Shown here: positions 24,749-34,166 of the stretch, one piece after another
How the letters are laid out: each line of letters begins with the position of its first letter
Numbering within the stretch: position 1 is the stretch's first letter
NCBI GenBank assembly: GCA_964453155.1
Contig: CAYVQU010000003.1
Span: 1-64,000 of the forward strand
Reading direction: 5' to 3'
Length of the DNA: 64,000 bases
Source of the DNA: CAYVQU01 sp964453155
GTDB lineage: Bacteria; Chloroflexota; Anaerolineae; Anaerolineales; UBA11858
The notes under the pieces: model-generated
Told to the model about the DNA's origin: nothing
What the model saw: the letters and a program-made list of their open reading frames with translations, nothing else
Database searches by the model: none
Translations under genes and position numbers: made by a program

Positions 24749-25513
24749 ATGAAAATACTTATAATTTTCGCCCACCCCGATGACGAAACCATGTTGACTG
24801 GCGGCACGCTGGCGCTCCTCAATCAAACCGGAGCCGACATATATTATCTATGCGCAACCCGGGGGGAAGGTGGGGAACTTGGTGAACCACCGGTTTGTCA
24901 GCGCGCTGAAATTGGACAGTATCGAGCGCAGGAGTTAGCTTGTGCGGTGGAAGCTTTAGGGGGCGGGGGCCTGGAATTTTTGGACCACTTAGACCCAATC
25001 ATCGGGGAAAATGAAGAACTATATCCATATACAAATGATTTTAATGGTTTAGTTACTCAAATCAAGGCTCATATCCAGAACATTAAACCCGATGTTGTCA
25101 TCTCGCACGGCACGAACGGTGAATACGGACATCCAGGCCACATCTTGACCCACGAAGCGGTATCGACAGCGATCCAGCAATTACAGGCGACTGCACCCTG
25201 GTTTTATACCTTCTGCGCGGATTTCCCAGGACATCCGCGGCCCCGCCATGCTAATCAAGACAACCCTGCGGACATAATCCTGGATGTTTCAGCTGTGATG
25301 GAACAGAAAGAACGGGCCGCGTATTGCCATCGCTCCCAGAATGCATTATTTGTCCGGCGATCGTCAAAACGATCTGGGTATCAGCTTACCGTGCCAGAAA
25401 TTCTAATCAATGTAGAAAGCTTGCACCGCATCTATCCAAATGTAACAGGCGCATTGGAGGATGAAATGTTCGCATTGCTTGCACCTTGGGAACACCAAAC
25501 GTTTAGACTTTGA
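24749..25513 (+). CDS. LmbE/PIG-L-family zinc deacetylase
   Basis: A 254-residue protein with the family motifs AHPDDETMLTGGTLALL at the N-terminus (zinc His/Asp/Asp) and HGTNGEYGHPGHILTHEA (HPxH zinc ligand). The family deacetylates N-acetylglucosaminyl lipids, bacillithiol or mycothiol precursors and related amides. The substrate here is unknown. It lies between PyrK-like and PyrD-like genes, and its stop touches a possible TTG start of the latter. A paralogue is at 54805. Confidence 0.87.
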   Translation: MKILIIFAHPDDETMLTGGTLALLNQTGADIYYLCATRGEGGELGEPPVCQRAEIGQYRAQELACAVEALGGGGLEFLDHLDPIIGENEELYPYTNDFNGLVTQIKAHIQNIKPDVVISHGTNGEYGHPGHILTHEAVSTAIQQLQATAPWFYTFCADFPGHPRPRHANQDNPADIILDVSAVMEQKERAAYCHRSQNALFVRRSSKRSGYQLTVPEILINVESLHRIYPNVTGALEDEMFALLAPWEHQTFRL

Positions 25514-25539
25514 ATAGGATATCTCACCTGGAAAGCATT

Positions 25540-26286
25540 ATGCATAAGAATGATCTTTACCTCAGAAAACCCATCATGAACGCTGCTGGGATTTTGGGAT
25601 TTTCCCCAGACCCCAAGAGTGGATTAGATTATTCAAAATTAGGCGCGTTTGTGACCAACCCAATTAGTCTCACCGCCCGAACCCCAGCCCGCGGGCCCAG
25701 ACAGCTTTCGTTTCCAGGCGGAATATTGATGCATACCGGATATCCTAATCCGGGAATAAACCAGGTGATCCGAAAATATGCCCGAAAATGGGAAAAATCT
25801 CCAATCCCCATCATTGTAAATTTATTAGCCCAAGAGCCGGATTCAATTTGGAAAATGGTACAACGCCTGGAGAACCTCGACACTATTTTTGGTGTAGAAA
25901 TTGGATTACCCCCTGAAACCGATGTCAACCTGGCCCGCGAGATGGCCCAGGCGGCTATCGGCGAATTGGTTGTCGGTATTAAGGTTCCCTTTGAAAATAG
26001 TAATAGAATTACTGTAGCCCTGGCCCAATCTGGAATTGACGCGATCAGTTTAAGTCCTCCCCGCGGAATATTGCCAAACGCAAATGATGGCTTTGTTTCA
26101 GGGCGCATTTATGGTCCTAGTGTTTTCCCCCTAGCCTTAGCACAAGTAGAGCGCTTGACAACCTACGGCATACCGATCATCGGTTCCGGCGGTATTTATC
26201 AATCTAAAGATGTGACAACCATGCTCGCTACCGGGGCAACTGCAGTTCAAATCGACACTCAGTTTTGGCGAGGAAAGTTTCTTTAG
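25540..26286 (+). CDS. PyrD-like (dihydroorotate dehydrogenase fold) protein without the catalytic cysteine
   Basis: The 248-residue protein has the DHOD-type FMN barrel: KPIMNAAGILGF and LGAFVTNPISLTARTP at the start, KVPFENSNRITVALAQSGIDAISL, and GIPIIGSGGIYQSKDVTTMLATGATAVQIDT for FMN phosphate. In class 1 DHODs the central strand reads like NVSCPN with the catalytic base Cys and a substrate Asn. Here it reads VEIGLPPETD, so both are missing. The protein is also short (about 250 against 300-310). It probably binds FMN and works with the PyrK-like protein in another redox reaction. A TTG at 25510 overlaps the upstream stop and is an alternative start. Confidence 0.72.
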   Translation: MHKNDLYLRKPIMNAAGILGFSPDPKSGLDYSKLGAFVTNPISLTARTPARGPRQLSFPGGILMHTGYPNPGINQVIRKYARKWEKSPIPIIVNLLAQEPDSIWKMVQRLENLDTIFGVEIGLPPETDVNLAREMAQAAIGELVVGIKVPFENSNRITVALAQSGIDAISLSPPRGILPNANDGFVSGRIYGPSVFPLALAQVERLTTYGIPIIGSGGIYQSKDVTTMLATGATAVQIDTQFWRGKFL

Positions 26287-26304
26287 TTTATGGAGAAATA
26301 AACA

Positions 26305-27207
26305 ATGGCGGATGAAGCGAATTTCTTTTGCACCGATGTTGCCTGGGAACATGGGGTTCCCCTCATTGGAACGGCCACACACGGCGATGTGTGGTTTTTA
26401 ATCGAATATTCTGGCCGCTGGGGGGCCAAGGCCTTTGAGGAGAGTGACATCCCCGAGGCTGTCAAACAACACGTTCAGGCTGCGGTCCGTCCTGGGGTTG
26501 CAGTTCGCACCTTACTCATCCGGCAGCCGGAATCCCGTCACCGAGATGGATTTCATTTCTTTATTGGACAAGTTTTACCATCAGAACCGCGCCTGTACGA
26601 ATATCAGTTACAAGATTATGACGAGCTCTTAGGGCTGGATTTAGCCTCATTCGTTCAGGGTAAATCAGGCGACCCCAACCACTTACGGGAAACGCCCTTA
26701 TATCTAATCTGTACCAATGGAAAACGGGATCAATGCTGCGCCATTTATGGCCCTGAGACGTATCAGGAGATGGCCAATACGGCTGGGGATGCGGTCTGGC
26801 AGTCATCCCACATCGGGGGACACAACCAGGCTCCCATAACCTTATTCCTGCCCCATGGAATTAATTATGGGCACACCACACCGGCTGAAGCCCGGCGTCT
26901 CGTAAAAGCATACGAGAATGGAGCGGTTGTTTTACATCATTATCGGGGACGCGTATGTCTTGAAACCCCAATCCAGGCCGCCGAACATTTTTGGCGCGAA
27001 CAAACCGGGATTTTAGAAATTGAAAACTTCCGGGTGATCACCGTCACAGAAACTGGCCCTAACAAATGGGCAATAACTATTTCGGCATCAAATGGAGACA
27101 ACGCCCAACAGATTCACCTCGAACGTCGTCAATCTGATATTGAGATACCCATCACCTGCTCCAAGAAAAAAGCCAGCCCGATCTTTTCCTTCCACCGGCT
27201 GGCTTAG
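26305..27207 (+). CDS. sucrase/ferredoxin-like family protein
   Basis: This 300-residue protein matches the Suc_Fer-like family, which has a thioredoxin-like ferredoxin domain: FFCTDVAWEHGVPLIGTA, CTNGKRDQCCAIYG with clustered cysteines, and SSHIGGHNQAPITLFLPHG. These residues resemble the [2Fe-2S] thioredoxin-like ferredoxins, so it may be a redox carrier for the upstream PyrK/PyrD-like pair (inference from proximity: an 18-bp gap). The physiological role of the family is poorly known. Confidence 0.8.
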   Translation: MADEANFFCTDVAWEHGVPLIGTATHGDVWFLIEYSGRWGAKAFEESDIPEAVKQHVQAAVRPGVAVRTLLIRQPESRHRDGFHFFIGQVLPSEPRLYEYQLQDYDELLGLDLASFVQGKSGDPNHLRETPLYLICTNGKRDQCCAIYGPETYQEMANTAGDAVWQSSHIGGHNQAPITLFLPHGINYGHTTPAEARRLVKAYENGAVVLHHYRGRVCLETPIQAAEHFWREQTGILEIENFRVITVTETGPNKWAITISASNGDNAQQIHLERRQSDIEIPITCSKKKASPIFSFHRLA

Positions 27208-27253
27208 AGCAACTACAACCAACTTCCTAATGCCTTGATCCTACGGATTTTTG

Positions 27254-27826
27254 CTAATCCCCATCGTCATAGGCGCGCCCTTCGGCAAATCCTAAGCCCT
27301 GGATGAAGCCCCGGGCGCGTTCAGTTTTGGGGTAAGCCGCGGTCAAAGTCGCCCAAAATTCTTTACTGTGATTGGGATGTAACCGATGAACCAGTTCGTG
27401 CGCGATCACGTAATCAATCACGAATTGGGGCCAATCTTTGATCTTGTCGCTGATGCGAATATGCCCATCAGTTACCCCACCCGAGGTGAAGCTCCCCAAG
27501 CGCACTTTCATATTCCCAACCCACCGAATCGCCGTCCACTCCATCTTGCCCCTGAAATATTTTTTGTTGATGTATTTGGCGCGTTTCTGTAAATCATCAT
27601 CGGTACGGCCTTTGGCTCGCCGTTGACGTTTTTCCACATCCAGCAAAATTAAAGCGATCTGGGTTTCGAGCACTCCCTTCGGTAATCGCTGAGGGGCACG
27701 CACTTCAACGGCATTATCGTCCAACATTTTCCAGCGGAGGCTTTTCTTCAGGCGTTTATCACGCCGGACAACAAAGGTATATTTTTGACCATTTTGACCA
27801 GTGAGGGTGTAAGTTTTTTCGGGCAT
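27254..27826 (-). CDS. YgjP-type (DUF45/WLM-like) zinc metallopeptidase
   Basis: A 190-residue cytoplasmic protein with the zincin motif HELVHRLHPNHSKEFW near the C-terminus, typical of M48-related YgjP/DUF45 proteins. The N-terminal half is basic (VRRDKRLKKSLRWKM) with a beta-rich start. Biological substrates of the family are unknown. It lies between the sucrase/ferredoxin-like gene (convergent) and the IS630 element, whose left end is 20 bp from its start codon. Confidence 0.83.
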   Translation of the reverse strand: MPEKTYTLTGQNGQKYTFVVRRDKRLKKSLRWKMLDDNAVEVRAPQRLPKGVLETQIALILLDVEKRQRRAKGRTDDDLQKRAKYINKKYFRGKMEWTAIRWVGNMKVRLGSFTSGGVTDGHIRISDKIKDWPQFVIDYVIAHELVHRLHPNHSKEFWATLTAAYPKTERARGFIQGLGFAEGRAYDDGD

Positions 27827-27845
27827 GAGACACTTTAGGGGGCTA

Positions 27846-29030
27846 GTGCTATTTCACATAACAGGTATTGACTTTTCAATTTTCAGCCAGGCAAGGTCAC
27901 GCCGGGCCTTAGCCTCAGGAATGCGCTGATGGAAATAATTTTCAACGGCAGATTTCAATGCAGCCAAGGTATCAAAATCCAGGTCAGCGAGAATGCGATG
28001 CTTGATCGCCCCAAAGATGGCTTCCAAAGGCATCAGCCACGGACTGCGGGTCGGGTGAAAGCAGACCAAAATACGGCAAAGTCCTTGTTTTTTGGCCATG
28101 CGATTATAAGTTCGCAACCAATTGCGTGTTTGGTGAGAAGTATGCCAAGAAGCTTTATCCCAAAACAAGGCAATATACCGTTTTCCTTGAGATGTCCAAT
28201 GTTGAGCTAAAGCTTGGAGAAAATCAATCATTCGCTCACTGTTGGGCTGCCCGGTTGCCCAATGGAGAAAACTGGACTGGCTTTCATCATCCAGACTAGC
28301 AAACAAGGCCACCTTCTCTACATCTTCATTCCAACGTTGGCGATAAGTTAGTTTTTCATCTGGCAAGCTCCAGCCCCAGTATGCATAGGGCCATTTCACA
28401 AACCAACTCTCATCCAGCCAGACAGCAGCACCATTTGGATCGTTACGTGCCATTGTCAAAAGCCGATCCCGTTGAGTTTTTCTCAAGGAATACAATGGAT
28501 CAGGACTGGTAAGCCAGCCTTTGGCTTTTCGATATTTGATTTTCAGGGCTTGCAGAAAACGGCGCACTGTCTCCCGACTGACCGACTGTATGGTTTCAAA
28601 ATCAGTCGCAATTTGTGCTGCTAAACTTGCCAAGCTCCAGGTCGCACGGTGTTGATCGGCAGGTGGCCCAGCATGAATGTGCTCTTCGACTTCAGTGCGC
28701 ATCTCTTCTGTCAATTTGCCCCCTTGTGGCCCACCACTGCGTGGTCGTGGTGTTATAGCGTTCACGCCACCTTCATTGAACTGCTGGATCGCGTTTCGCA
28801 CGGTTTCGGCATGCGTTCCCAGCACTTCCGCTATTGCTGGACATTTCCAGTCCATTTCTGATAGAAATATGATCCGGGCCCGACGATATCGCACTACACT
28901 GTCACTTCTTTGCCAGCCCCTGAGCGTTTTGCGCTCTGTCTCTGTTAGGGTTCGTACTTTGATTGCCATGATGGTGCTCATCTTATTTCAAAGCCCTCTT
29001 TTTTTCAAGGTTTGTTATGTGCATTTGCAC
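27846..29030 (-). mobile_element. IS630-family insertion sequence (1185 bp) flanked by TA duplication
   Basis: Terminal inverted repeats GTGCTATTTCACATAACA (from 27846) and, inverted, GTGCAAATGCACATAACA (ending 29030) are bounded on both sides by TA (27844-27845 and 29031-29032), the target duplication of the IS630/Tc1/mariner group. The single transposase is intact. The right-hand TA is part of the TAG stop codon of the membrane protein gene at 29030; removing the element and one TA restores the same TAG with the left flank. Confidence 0.85.
27854..28981 (-). CDS. IS630-family transposase
   Basis: The 375-residue DDE transposase has an N-terminal helix-turn-helix pair (CPAIAEVLGTHAETVRNAIQQF) and the catalytic triad D190 in WLDESWF, D275 in LFWDKASWH and E320 in SPWLMPLEAIFG. 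The full length and intact triad suggest it is active or recently so. A start at the fifth codon (28969) is also possible. It fills nearly the whole element. Confidence 0.92.
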   Translation of the reverse strand: MSTIMAIKVRTLTETERKTLRGWQRSDSVVRYRRARIIFLSEMDWKCPAIAEVLGTHAETVRNAIQQFNEGGVNAITPRPRSGGPQGGKLTEEMRTEVEEHIHAGPPADQHRATWSLASLAAQIATDFETIQSVSRETVRRFLQALKIKYRKAKGWLTSPDPLYSLRKTQRDRLLTMARNDPNGAAVWLDESWFVKWPYAYWGWSLPDEKLTYRQRWNEDVEKVALFASLDDESQSSFLHWATGQPNSERMIDFLQALAQHWTSQGKRYIALFWDKASWHTSHQTRNWLRTYNRMAKKQGLCRILVCFHPTRSPWLMPLEAIFGAIKHRILADLDFDTLAALKSAVENYFHQRIPEAKARRDLAWLKIEKSIPVM

Positions 29031-31075
29031 TAGGGACAATTTATTGTGGTAACAACCGCGGTGATTGAATCAGTTTTTTGCGACGAAGTCTCGGTCTCGG
29101 TCGCAATCCGCTTCCAGGCTGCACACAGCATCTGATCCATGCGAGGATCGATTTCAAAGGCTTGCAGAGATAATTTTGCGGCGCGCTCCCATTGATTGGT
29201 GTGGGCGAAACCTTCGATGAAAACAACGTATTCAGGGAGGTGTTTTAGCGGGGCATCTGGGAAACCAACCTCGAAGGCTCGATCACCAAAAACAGCAACC
29301 TGCTCCCAGTCACCGCGCTGACGGGCCAAATCGGCCAGTTCAAAATAATAACACCAGCTCTCTGAGGTCGTTTGGCTTTGAAAGAGAACTGGCAATGGGT
29401 TGTTTTGGTCGGTGAGAATCTGGTCGGGATTTGAGAAGGGCAAGATAGTTTGAATTTCCTCCGTTAGGGAGGGGTCAAATTCATGACGAGGCGTGTCCAT
29501 GACGCGTAAACAACCCGGGAGACGCTGATAAAGCACCACCACCTGATCCGTCGAACTTTCAAAGGGATAAAAGCGATAAAACTCTGAGAAAGTACCATCA
29601 GCGTGGAGGTCACGCGCCATCTGGTTGAAGCGCAGGTCATAGTAATACATGAAGATGGGCAGCTCGCCACCCTCAAAATCGGGTGAATACAGCCAGTTGA
29701 CTGGTGCGATTAAGGAATTGTCGGTGGAATATTCGGAGGGCAACTCATTAGACATGATCACCGTTCCAGGTTTAAGCCCCGGAGTCCGCCAGGAGAGCTG
29801 CTGAAAGATCGCAGTTTGGTGCTGCCAATCGCGACGATAAGTCACCCCATTTTGATAGTGATACCCCACCGACAAACCGACGAAAACTGAAATAATGATC
29901 ACTTTGGGCAGTTGAAACCTGGCGATCAAATCCAGCAGCCCCACTAAGAGCAAACTGGCTCCTAAAATAGCCGGCAGCATAAGGCGGTCACCTGGAAACT
30001 CCAGGCGGGGATCGAGGCCAGTCACCCAAAACGGCAGAAATCCAACTGAGAGGGCAGCCCCTCCAAAAATAATGGCCTGAACGCCCCATTCAATTCCCCA
30101 CTCATGCCTTCTCAGGAAATATAAATAAACCAGAATACTAATCCCGCTGATAACAACCAGACCCCAATAATAAACCCGAGCCTGGAATCCAAACAGGAGT
30201 GGATCGGGAAAATGGAATATTTGTATCCAGGCGGTAACTGCGGCCTCAAATATATCCTTCAATCCGTTTAGCAAATAGGCCCCCAACCCCCCGGACTGAG
30301 ATAAATTTAAGTCGTCGAGCACTACAATTTCGTAATTGACCCATTTCGAAATCGTATAGCGCCAGACGAAAATAAGGGTTAGGGGAATAAGATAGGGGAA
30401 CCAGGCAAAAAAGGTTTTTCGAATGAAAAGTGTCCAAGTGGGGAGCAGTTTGCCGGGCTGACTCTGGGTTTGCCAAATCACCAGCCCCAACACCACTGGA
30501 CGGACTAACTCCAGCCCGTAGAAATACTCGGTACCTAACATCCCTACCAGACTAACGATCAAGGCACCCCCGGTAAGGCGCCAATACCGTTCTGGGGTAT
30601 GACTGGCAGCCACCATTAATCCCATGGACCAGAAAATCAATGCCAGCGGGAACAAATGGCGGCTATTATTGACGGCGATAAACTGCTGGTTGAAACCGGG
30701 ATAAATCAAAAATAAGAGCACCACCCAAATGATCTGCTCCCTTTGGCGGGGCCATAATTTTTTCAGAAACCAGCCCAAAGAAACTGCGCCTACCAACCGT
30801 AACACCAGGTTATAGATTTGCCACCCTACTGGATTATTCCCGGCAAGAATCGATCCAAGCCACAACACCACCCCCGTAATCGGCCGATGTTCGATGTCGA
30901 TCCGCAGCATCCCAGCCGGGCCCATCACATTAGAGAACCAAATCCAAGGCCAATCATCCCAGTAAAAGCCCATAAAAGGGATGTGAATCCCGTAAGCCAG
31001 AACGCCTAGGAACAGGATCGCGAGGGAATAGGTCCACCAGGAGAAATGGAGGGTTCGAAGTTTGGAAAGAAGCAT
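29030..31075 (-). CDS. large polytopic membrane protein with GT-C-like start and TPR-like tail
   Basis: A 681-residue protein with about ten transmembrane helices up to residue 420, then an extracytoplasmic or cytoplasmic domain of about 260 residues. The first loop has YWDDWPWIWF, recalling the acidic motif of GT-C glycosyltransferases after the first helix. The C-terminal part has TPR-like helices (YYFELADLARQRGDWEQVAVFGDRAFEVG). The precise function is unknown; a cell-envelope glycosyltransferase is the best guess. Its stop codon TAG contains the TA at which the IS630 element inserted, so the reading frame is untouched although any downstream co-transcription would be cut. Confidence 0.7.
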   Translation of the reverse strand: MLLSKLRTLHFSWWTYSLAILFLGVLAYGIHIPFMGFYWDDWPWIWFSNVMGPAGMLRIDIEHRPITGVVLWLGSILAGNNPVGWQIYNLVLRLVGAVSLGWFLKKLWPRQREQIIWVVLLFLIYPGFNQQFIAVNNSRHLFPLALIFWSMGLMVAASHTPERYWRLTGGALIVSLVGMLGTEYFYGLELVRPVVLGLVIWQTQSQPGKLLPTWTLFIRKTFFAWFPYLIPLTLIFVWRYTISKWVNYEIVVLDDLNLSQSGGLGAYLLNGLKDIFEAAVTAWIQIFHFPDPLLFGFQARVYYWGLVVISGISILVYLYFLRRHEWGIEWGVQAIIFGGAALSVGFLPFWVTGLDPRLEFPGDRLMLPAILGASLLLVGLLDLIARFQLPKVIIISVFVGLSVGYHYQNGVTYRRDWQHQTAIFQQLSWRTPGLKPGTVIMSNELPSEYSTDNSLIAPVNWLYSPDFEGGELPIFMYYYDLRFNQMARDLHADGTFSEFYRFYPFESSTDQVVVLYQRLPGCLRVMDTPRHEFDPSLTEEIQTILPFSNPDQILTDQNNPLPVLFQSQTTSESWCYYFELADLARQRGDWEQVAVFGDRAFEVGFPDAPLKHLPEYVVFIEGFAHTNQWERAAKLSLQAFEIDPRMDQMLCAAWKRIATETETSSQKTDSITAVVTTINCP

Positions 31076-31156
31076 TGTAAGGAGAGAGTGACAGAGAGCG
31101 GAGTATAGAGATTGGAGACTAGTTTCAATCTCTAGCCCTATCTCCCATCTCTATCG

Positions 31157-33670
31157 TCAATCGGTTCCAAATCCCGGTAATTCAATCACCCGCCCTAGCT
31201 CTTCCACCAGATGATACGGCATCCAGGCAACGCCGAAGAGGTCAATGAGAATGTCTTTTTTATAGGGATGGACGGGGATGGTTTCCATGTCGTCGGCGAT
31301 GTCGGCCCATTTAGATTTGATCTCGTCAACTTTCTGGTCGAATTCGTGTTCCAGCTCATCGATTTGCTCCCGGAAATCGGCAATCGTATCTTCAGATTCT
31401 TCGACGCGGGCTTTGGCTTTCTCGGTCATCCGACGTTTGGAGAGGGAAGTTGATAGTCGCCGTCGTCGCCGGCTGAAGAGGCCCAATACGTTTTCGGCGT
31501 GGGTCCCATATTCCTCCATCCGGCGTTGGGCCAGGTCGGCTTCATCGCGGCGGAGCTCGCGTTCTTCCCGCCGCAAGCGGTCCTCGATGGTGTCGAGTTT
31601 TTTGTTGAAGCTGATCTCAACTTTTTGGATTTCAGCTTCCATTTTTTCACGGGCGACCTCCGCACACGATCGTCGAAATTCGGCGCGGGAAACTTCTGGC
31701 CCCACGAAAACCCCTAATTTTGGGTTCGCCCGCACGCTGACTTCCAGACTGCGATAAATCCAATCGACGAAATCCGTTTTTAGCGCGCGTAAAACTTTGC
31801 CATCGCTAAATGGAACTTCCAGGGTATCAAAAGTCGCTTGCGGGGCTGCGGTGCGGTCCAGGTCCTTATGGTCGAGGGCTGCAGCCAACCATTCTTCCCA
31901 GCGAGCGGTACCGCGGCGATCGAGTTCCAAAATCAGGGCAGTTTGGATTTGCTCGTGATCCAAATTATATTTGCGCTGAATGAACCGGATTTCGGCCTGG
32001 GCCAGGAGAACGGGGCGGTAGATCAGGCCCCGCGACCGCGCATCGACCGATAAACTATGGTTGATGGCGCGGGCGGCCTCGGCGATGGTCAGATTATTTG
32101 GCAAAAAATATTCGTCGATGCCAGTGGGAATGGCAGGACGGGTTTCGGAACCCATTGTAAATTGTGAATTGTCGATTGGTGGGTGTGAATGAGATGAAGG
32201 GGTTGATTTCGAGGGAATCGGATCGGTTGCAATGGGGATCAGGTGGTCGGTATCCAATTCTGAACTCGATTTCAGGGGGGCTGCCACCCCGACGAGTTGA
32301 TTCAGAGCCGGAATTTGGGCACGGGTTAATGGCCCAGCGAGATAGTTCATTGCCCAGCGAGTTCTGAATACGCCACCTTTATCAGGGGTATGGACATTGT
32401 GCAATAGAAATTCCCGCGGCCCGAGTTGGGAAAGTAATTTGTCATAATGCTGCCGATTTAAACCGGGAGACGCACCCTGAAGGCCGTCCAGGAGTCGATT
32501 TTTGTCATTCTCGGTCTGGAGTTTGCCGATGAACCAAGTGCCAGTGTTGGAGAGGGCCTTGTAATCCAAGTCGGCGGGATTTTGAGTCACCAGAACCTGC
32601 CCGACCCCAAACGCCCGAGCCTGTTTGAGCATCCTCAAAATGATGGATTTGGAAGGTGGGTTGGCAATCGGTGGCATATAACCAAAGATTTCATCGAAAT
32701 ACAGAATAGCGCGCAGACTCGATGACCCAGTCTGCGCCCGCATCCAGGTTTCGACGGCCGCATACAGCAGGGTGACGAAGAACATCCGCTCGTCATCGTT
32801 CAGATGGGCGATGTAGAACACACTGTGCCGGGGGCGACCATCGGGGGCGTAGAGCAAAGCTTCGATATCCAGCGGCTGACCTTCGATCCAGGTCTGGAAG
32901 CTGGGAGCCGCCAGAATATTATTGAGCAGCATCGCCAACCCAAAGCGATCTTTATCCGGGAAAAATGTACCCACATCGAAAACGCCTAGCTTTTCAAAGG
33001 GTGGATTTTGCGTTTGCAGAATAAGTTCGCTCAAATCGAGATCACGGCCCTGCGACCAGGCGTTCTCAAAAATATTGCTCAACAAAATATGTTCGCGGCT
33101 ACGAACGGGGTCAATGTCTGTCAGGCCCACCAACCCCAAAATTGCAGTGACCGTACCAGAGATTTTTTCTCGCAGGAGTTCTTTATTATTTTCCCAGGGA
33201 ATTTCCGGTGCTTTCAGATTCGCCAAGATGCTGACGGGGATTCCAGCATCCGATCCCGGGGTGTAAACCGCGAATTGAGCCGCGTTTTTGAGGGCTCGGA
33301 GCCGGTCGGAAGTAATTCCCCATTTGGCATGGCCGGCGCGCCAGCTTTGGGCAGTATCGGTTGCAAATTCAGCCAAACTTTTGCTCGCGCGCCGGGCCTC
33401 ATCGGGATTCACCCAGGGTTGGAAATCGGCCGGTAACAACTCCGGGAAGTGGAGCAGCGTATTGGTGATATCCCCTTTGGGGTCGATCATCAAAGCAGGG
33501 AGCCCCAGGAGAGCCGCTTCTTCCAGAAGATCGATACACAGCCCGGTTTTCCCCGACCCTGTCATCCCAACAACCACCGCATGCGTGGTCAAATCATCTG
33601 GATCATAGAAGGTGGGCTGGTTAGCTGAGGTACTTTTTCCAAGATAAAACTTACCGTCGGTATCAATCAT
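31157..33670 (-). CDS. HerA-like ATPase with C-terminal coiled coil
   Basis: The 837-residue protein begins at ATG 33668-33670 after GGGAGCAG. Walker A is GMTGSGKT at residues 35-42, Walker B-like ILYFDEIFGYMP comes later, and VLVTQNPADLDYKALSN is the sensor region typical of HerA/FtsK-like DUF87/DUF853 ATPases. Residues about 620-760 form a long charged coiled coil. HerA enzymes translocate on DNA, often with the NurA nuclease; no nurA is adjacent, so the cargo (DNA or protein) is not known. It appears monocistronic with word-palindromes on both sides. Confidence 0.8.
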   Translation of the reverse strand: MIDTDGKFYLGKSTSANQPTFYDPDDLTTHAVVVGMTGSGKTGLCIDLLEEAALLGLPALMIDPKGDITNTLLHFPELLPADFQPWVNPDEARRASKSLAEFATDTAQSWRAGHAKWGITSDRLRALKNAAQFAVYTPGSDAGIPVSILANLKAPEIPWENNKELLREKISGTVTAILGLVGLTDIDPVRSREHILLSNIFENAWSQGRDLDLSELILQTQNPPFEKLGVFDVGTFFPDKDRFGLAMLLNNILAAPSFQTWIEGQPLDIEALLYAPDGRPRHSVFYIAHLNDDERMFFVTLLYAAVETWMRAQTGSSSLRAILYFDEIFGYMPPIANPPSKSIILRMLKQARAFGVGQVLVTQNPADLDYKALSNTGTWFIGKLQTENDKNRLLDGLQGASPGLNRQHYDKLLSQLGPREFLLHNVHTPDKGGVFRTRWAMNYLAGPLTRAQIPALNQLVGVAAPLKSSSELDTDHLIPIATDPIPSKSTPSSHSHPPIDNSQFTMGSETRPAIPTGIDEYFLPNNLTIAEAARAINHSLSVDARSRGLIYRPVLLAQAEIRFIQRKYNLDHEQIQTALILELDRRGTARWEEWLAAALDHKDLDRTAAPQATFDTLEVPFSDGKVLRALKTDFVDWIYRSLEVSVRANPKLGVFVGPEVSRAEFRRSCAEVAREKMEAEIQKVEISFNKKLDTIEDRLRREERELRRDEADLAQRRMEEYGTHAENVLGLFSRRRRRLSTSLSKRRMTEKAKARVEESEDTIADFREQIDELEHEFDQKVDEIKSKWADIADDMETIPVHPYKKDILIDLFGVAWMPYHLVEELGRVIELPGFGTD

Positions 33671-33684
33671 ATGCTGCTCCCAAA

Positions 33685-33754
33685 TTAACGCAAAGACGCG
33701 AAGTCGCAAAGGAATTATAACCTTTTTGCTTCGCGTCGCTGCGCCTTTGCGTTA
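33685..33754. repeat. intergenic word-palindrome built of ACGCAAAG/CTTTGCGT words
   Basis: TAACGCAAAG (33685-33694) pairs exactly with CTTTGCGTTA (33745-33754). Between them GCGAAGTCGCAAAGG is answered by CCTTTTTGCTTCGC. It separates the cupin gene from the HerA-like gene. Related words occur at 46515-46560 and 52292-52372. Confidence 0.65.
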
Positions 33755-33761
33755 AAGTTTT

Positions 33762-34088
33762 CTAATACTTATATTCTTCCCGCACCGGGCTGAAAACATC
33801 TAACACTTTGACGGGATTATCGAAGGTTTTGGCCTCGTGCTCAACGCCACCAGGAATTACATATACGTCACCAGATTTGAGCACTTTGACTTCTCCACCG
33901 ATGTTAAATTCGATTTCGCCCTCGATCACCATCCCCAGCTGCTCATGAGGATGGCTGTGCAGAGGTAGGTGGACGTTGGGGTCTAAATCCACGACGGCGG
34001 TCAACATCTTTTCACCCCAAAACGTTCGGGCGTTGATGCCAGGGATGAGTTCTTTGGGTTCGCGGTCTTTGGGGTCGTAATAGTACAT
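33762..34088 (-). CDS. cupin-domain protein
   Basis: A 108-residue single-cupin protein. Metal-binding motif 1 is LPLHSHPHEQLGMVIEGE and motif 2 includes YVIPGGVEHEAKT. The start at 34086-34088 has an AGGAG site 7 bp upstream. Small cupins include isomerases, dioxygenases and sugar- or ligand-binding proteins; no specific role can be given. Confidence 0.85.
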   Translation of the reverse strand: MYYYDPKDREPKELIPGINARTFWGEKMLTAVVDLDPNVHLPLHSHPHEQLGMVIEGEIEFNIGGEVKVLKSGDVYVIPGGVEHEAKTFDNPVKVLDVFSPVREEYKY

Positions 34089-34166
34089 AGTATCTCCTAA
34101 GGGTGAAGGGATAGGGCTAAGGGTGAGAGAATACCAAAGCACTCCCTAACTCCTATCACCTGTCCC

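Noticed and set aside
31278..31757. 159-codon plus-strand frame inside the HerA-like gene
   Set aside because: The translation is Ser/Arg-rich and unstructured, overlapping the coiled-coil coding region of a clear minus-strand gene; it is a shadow.
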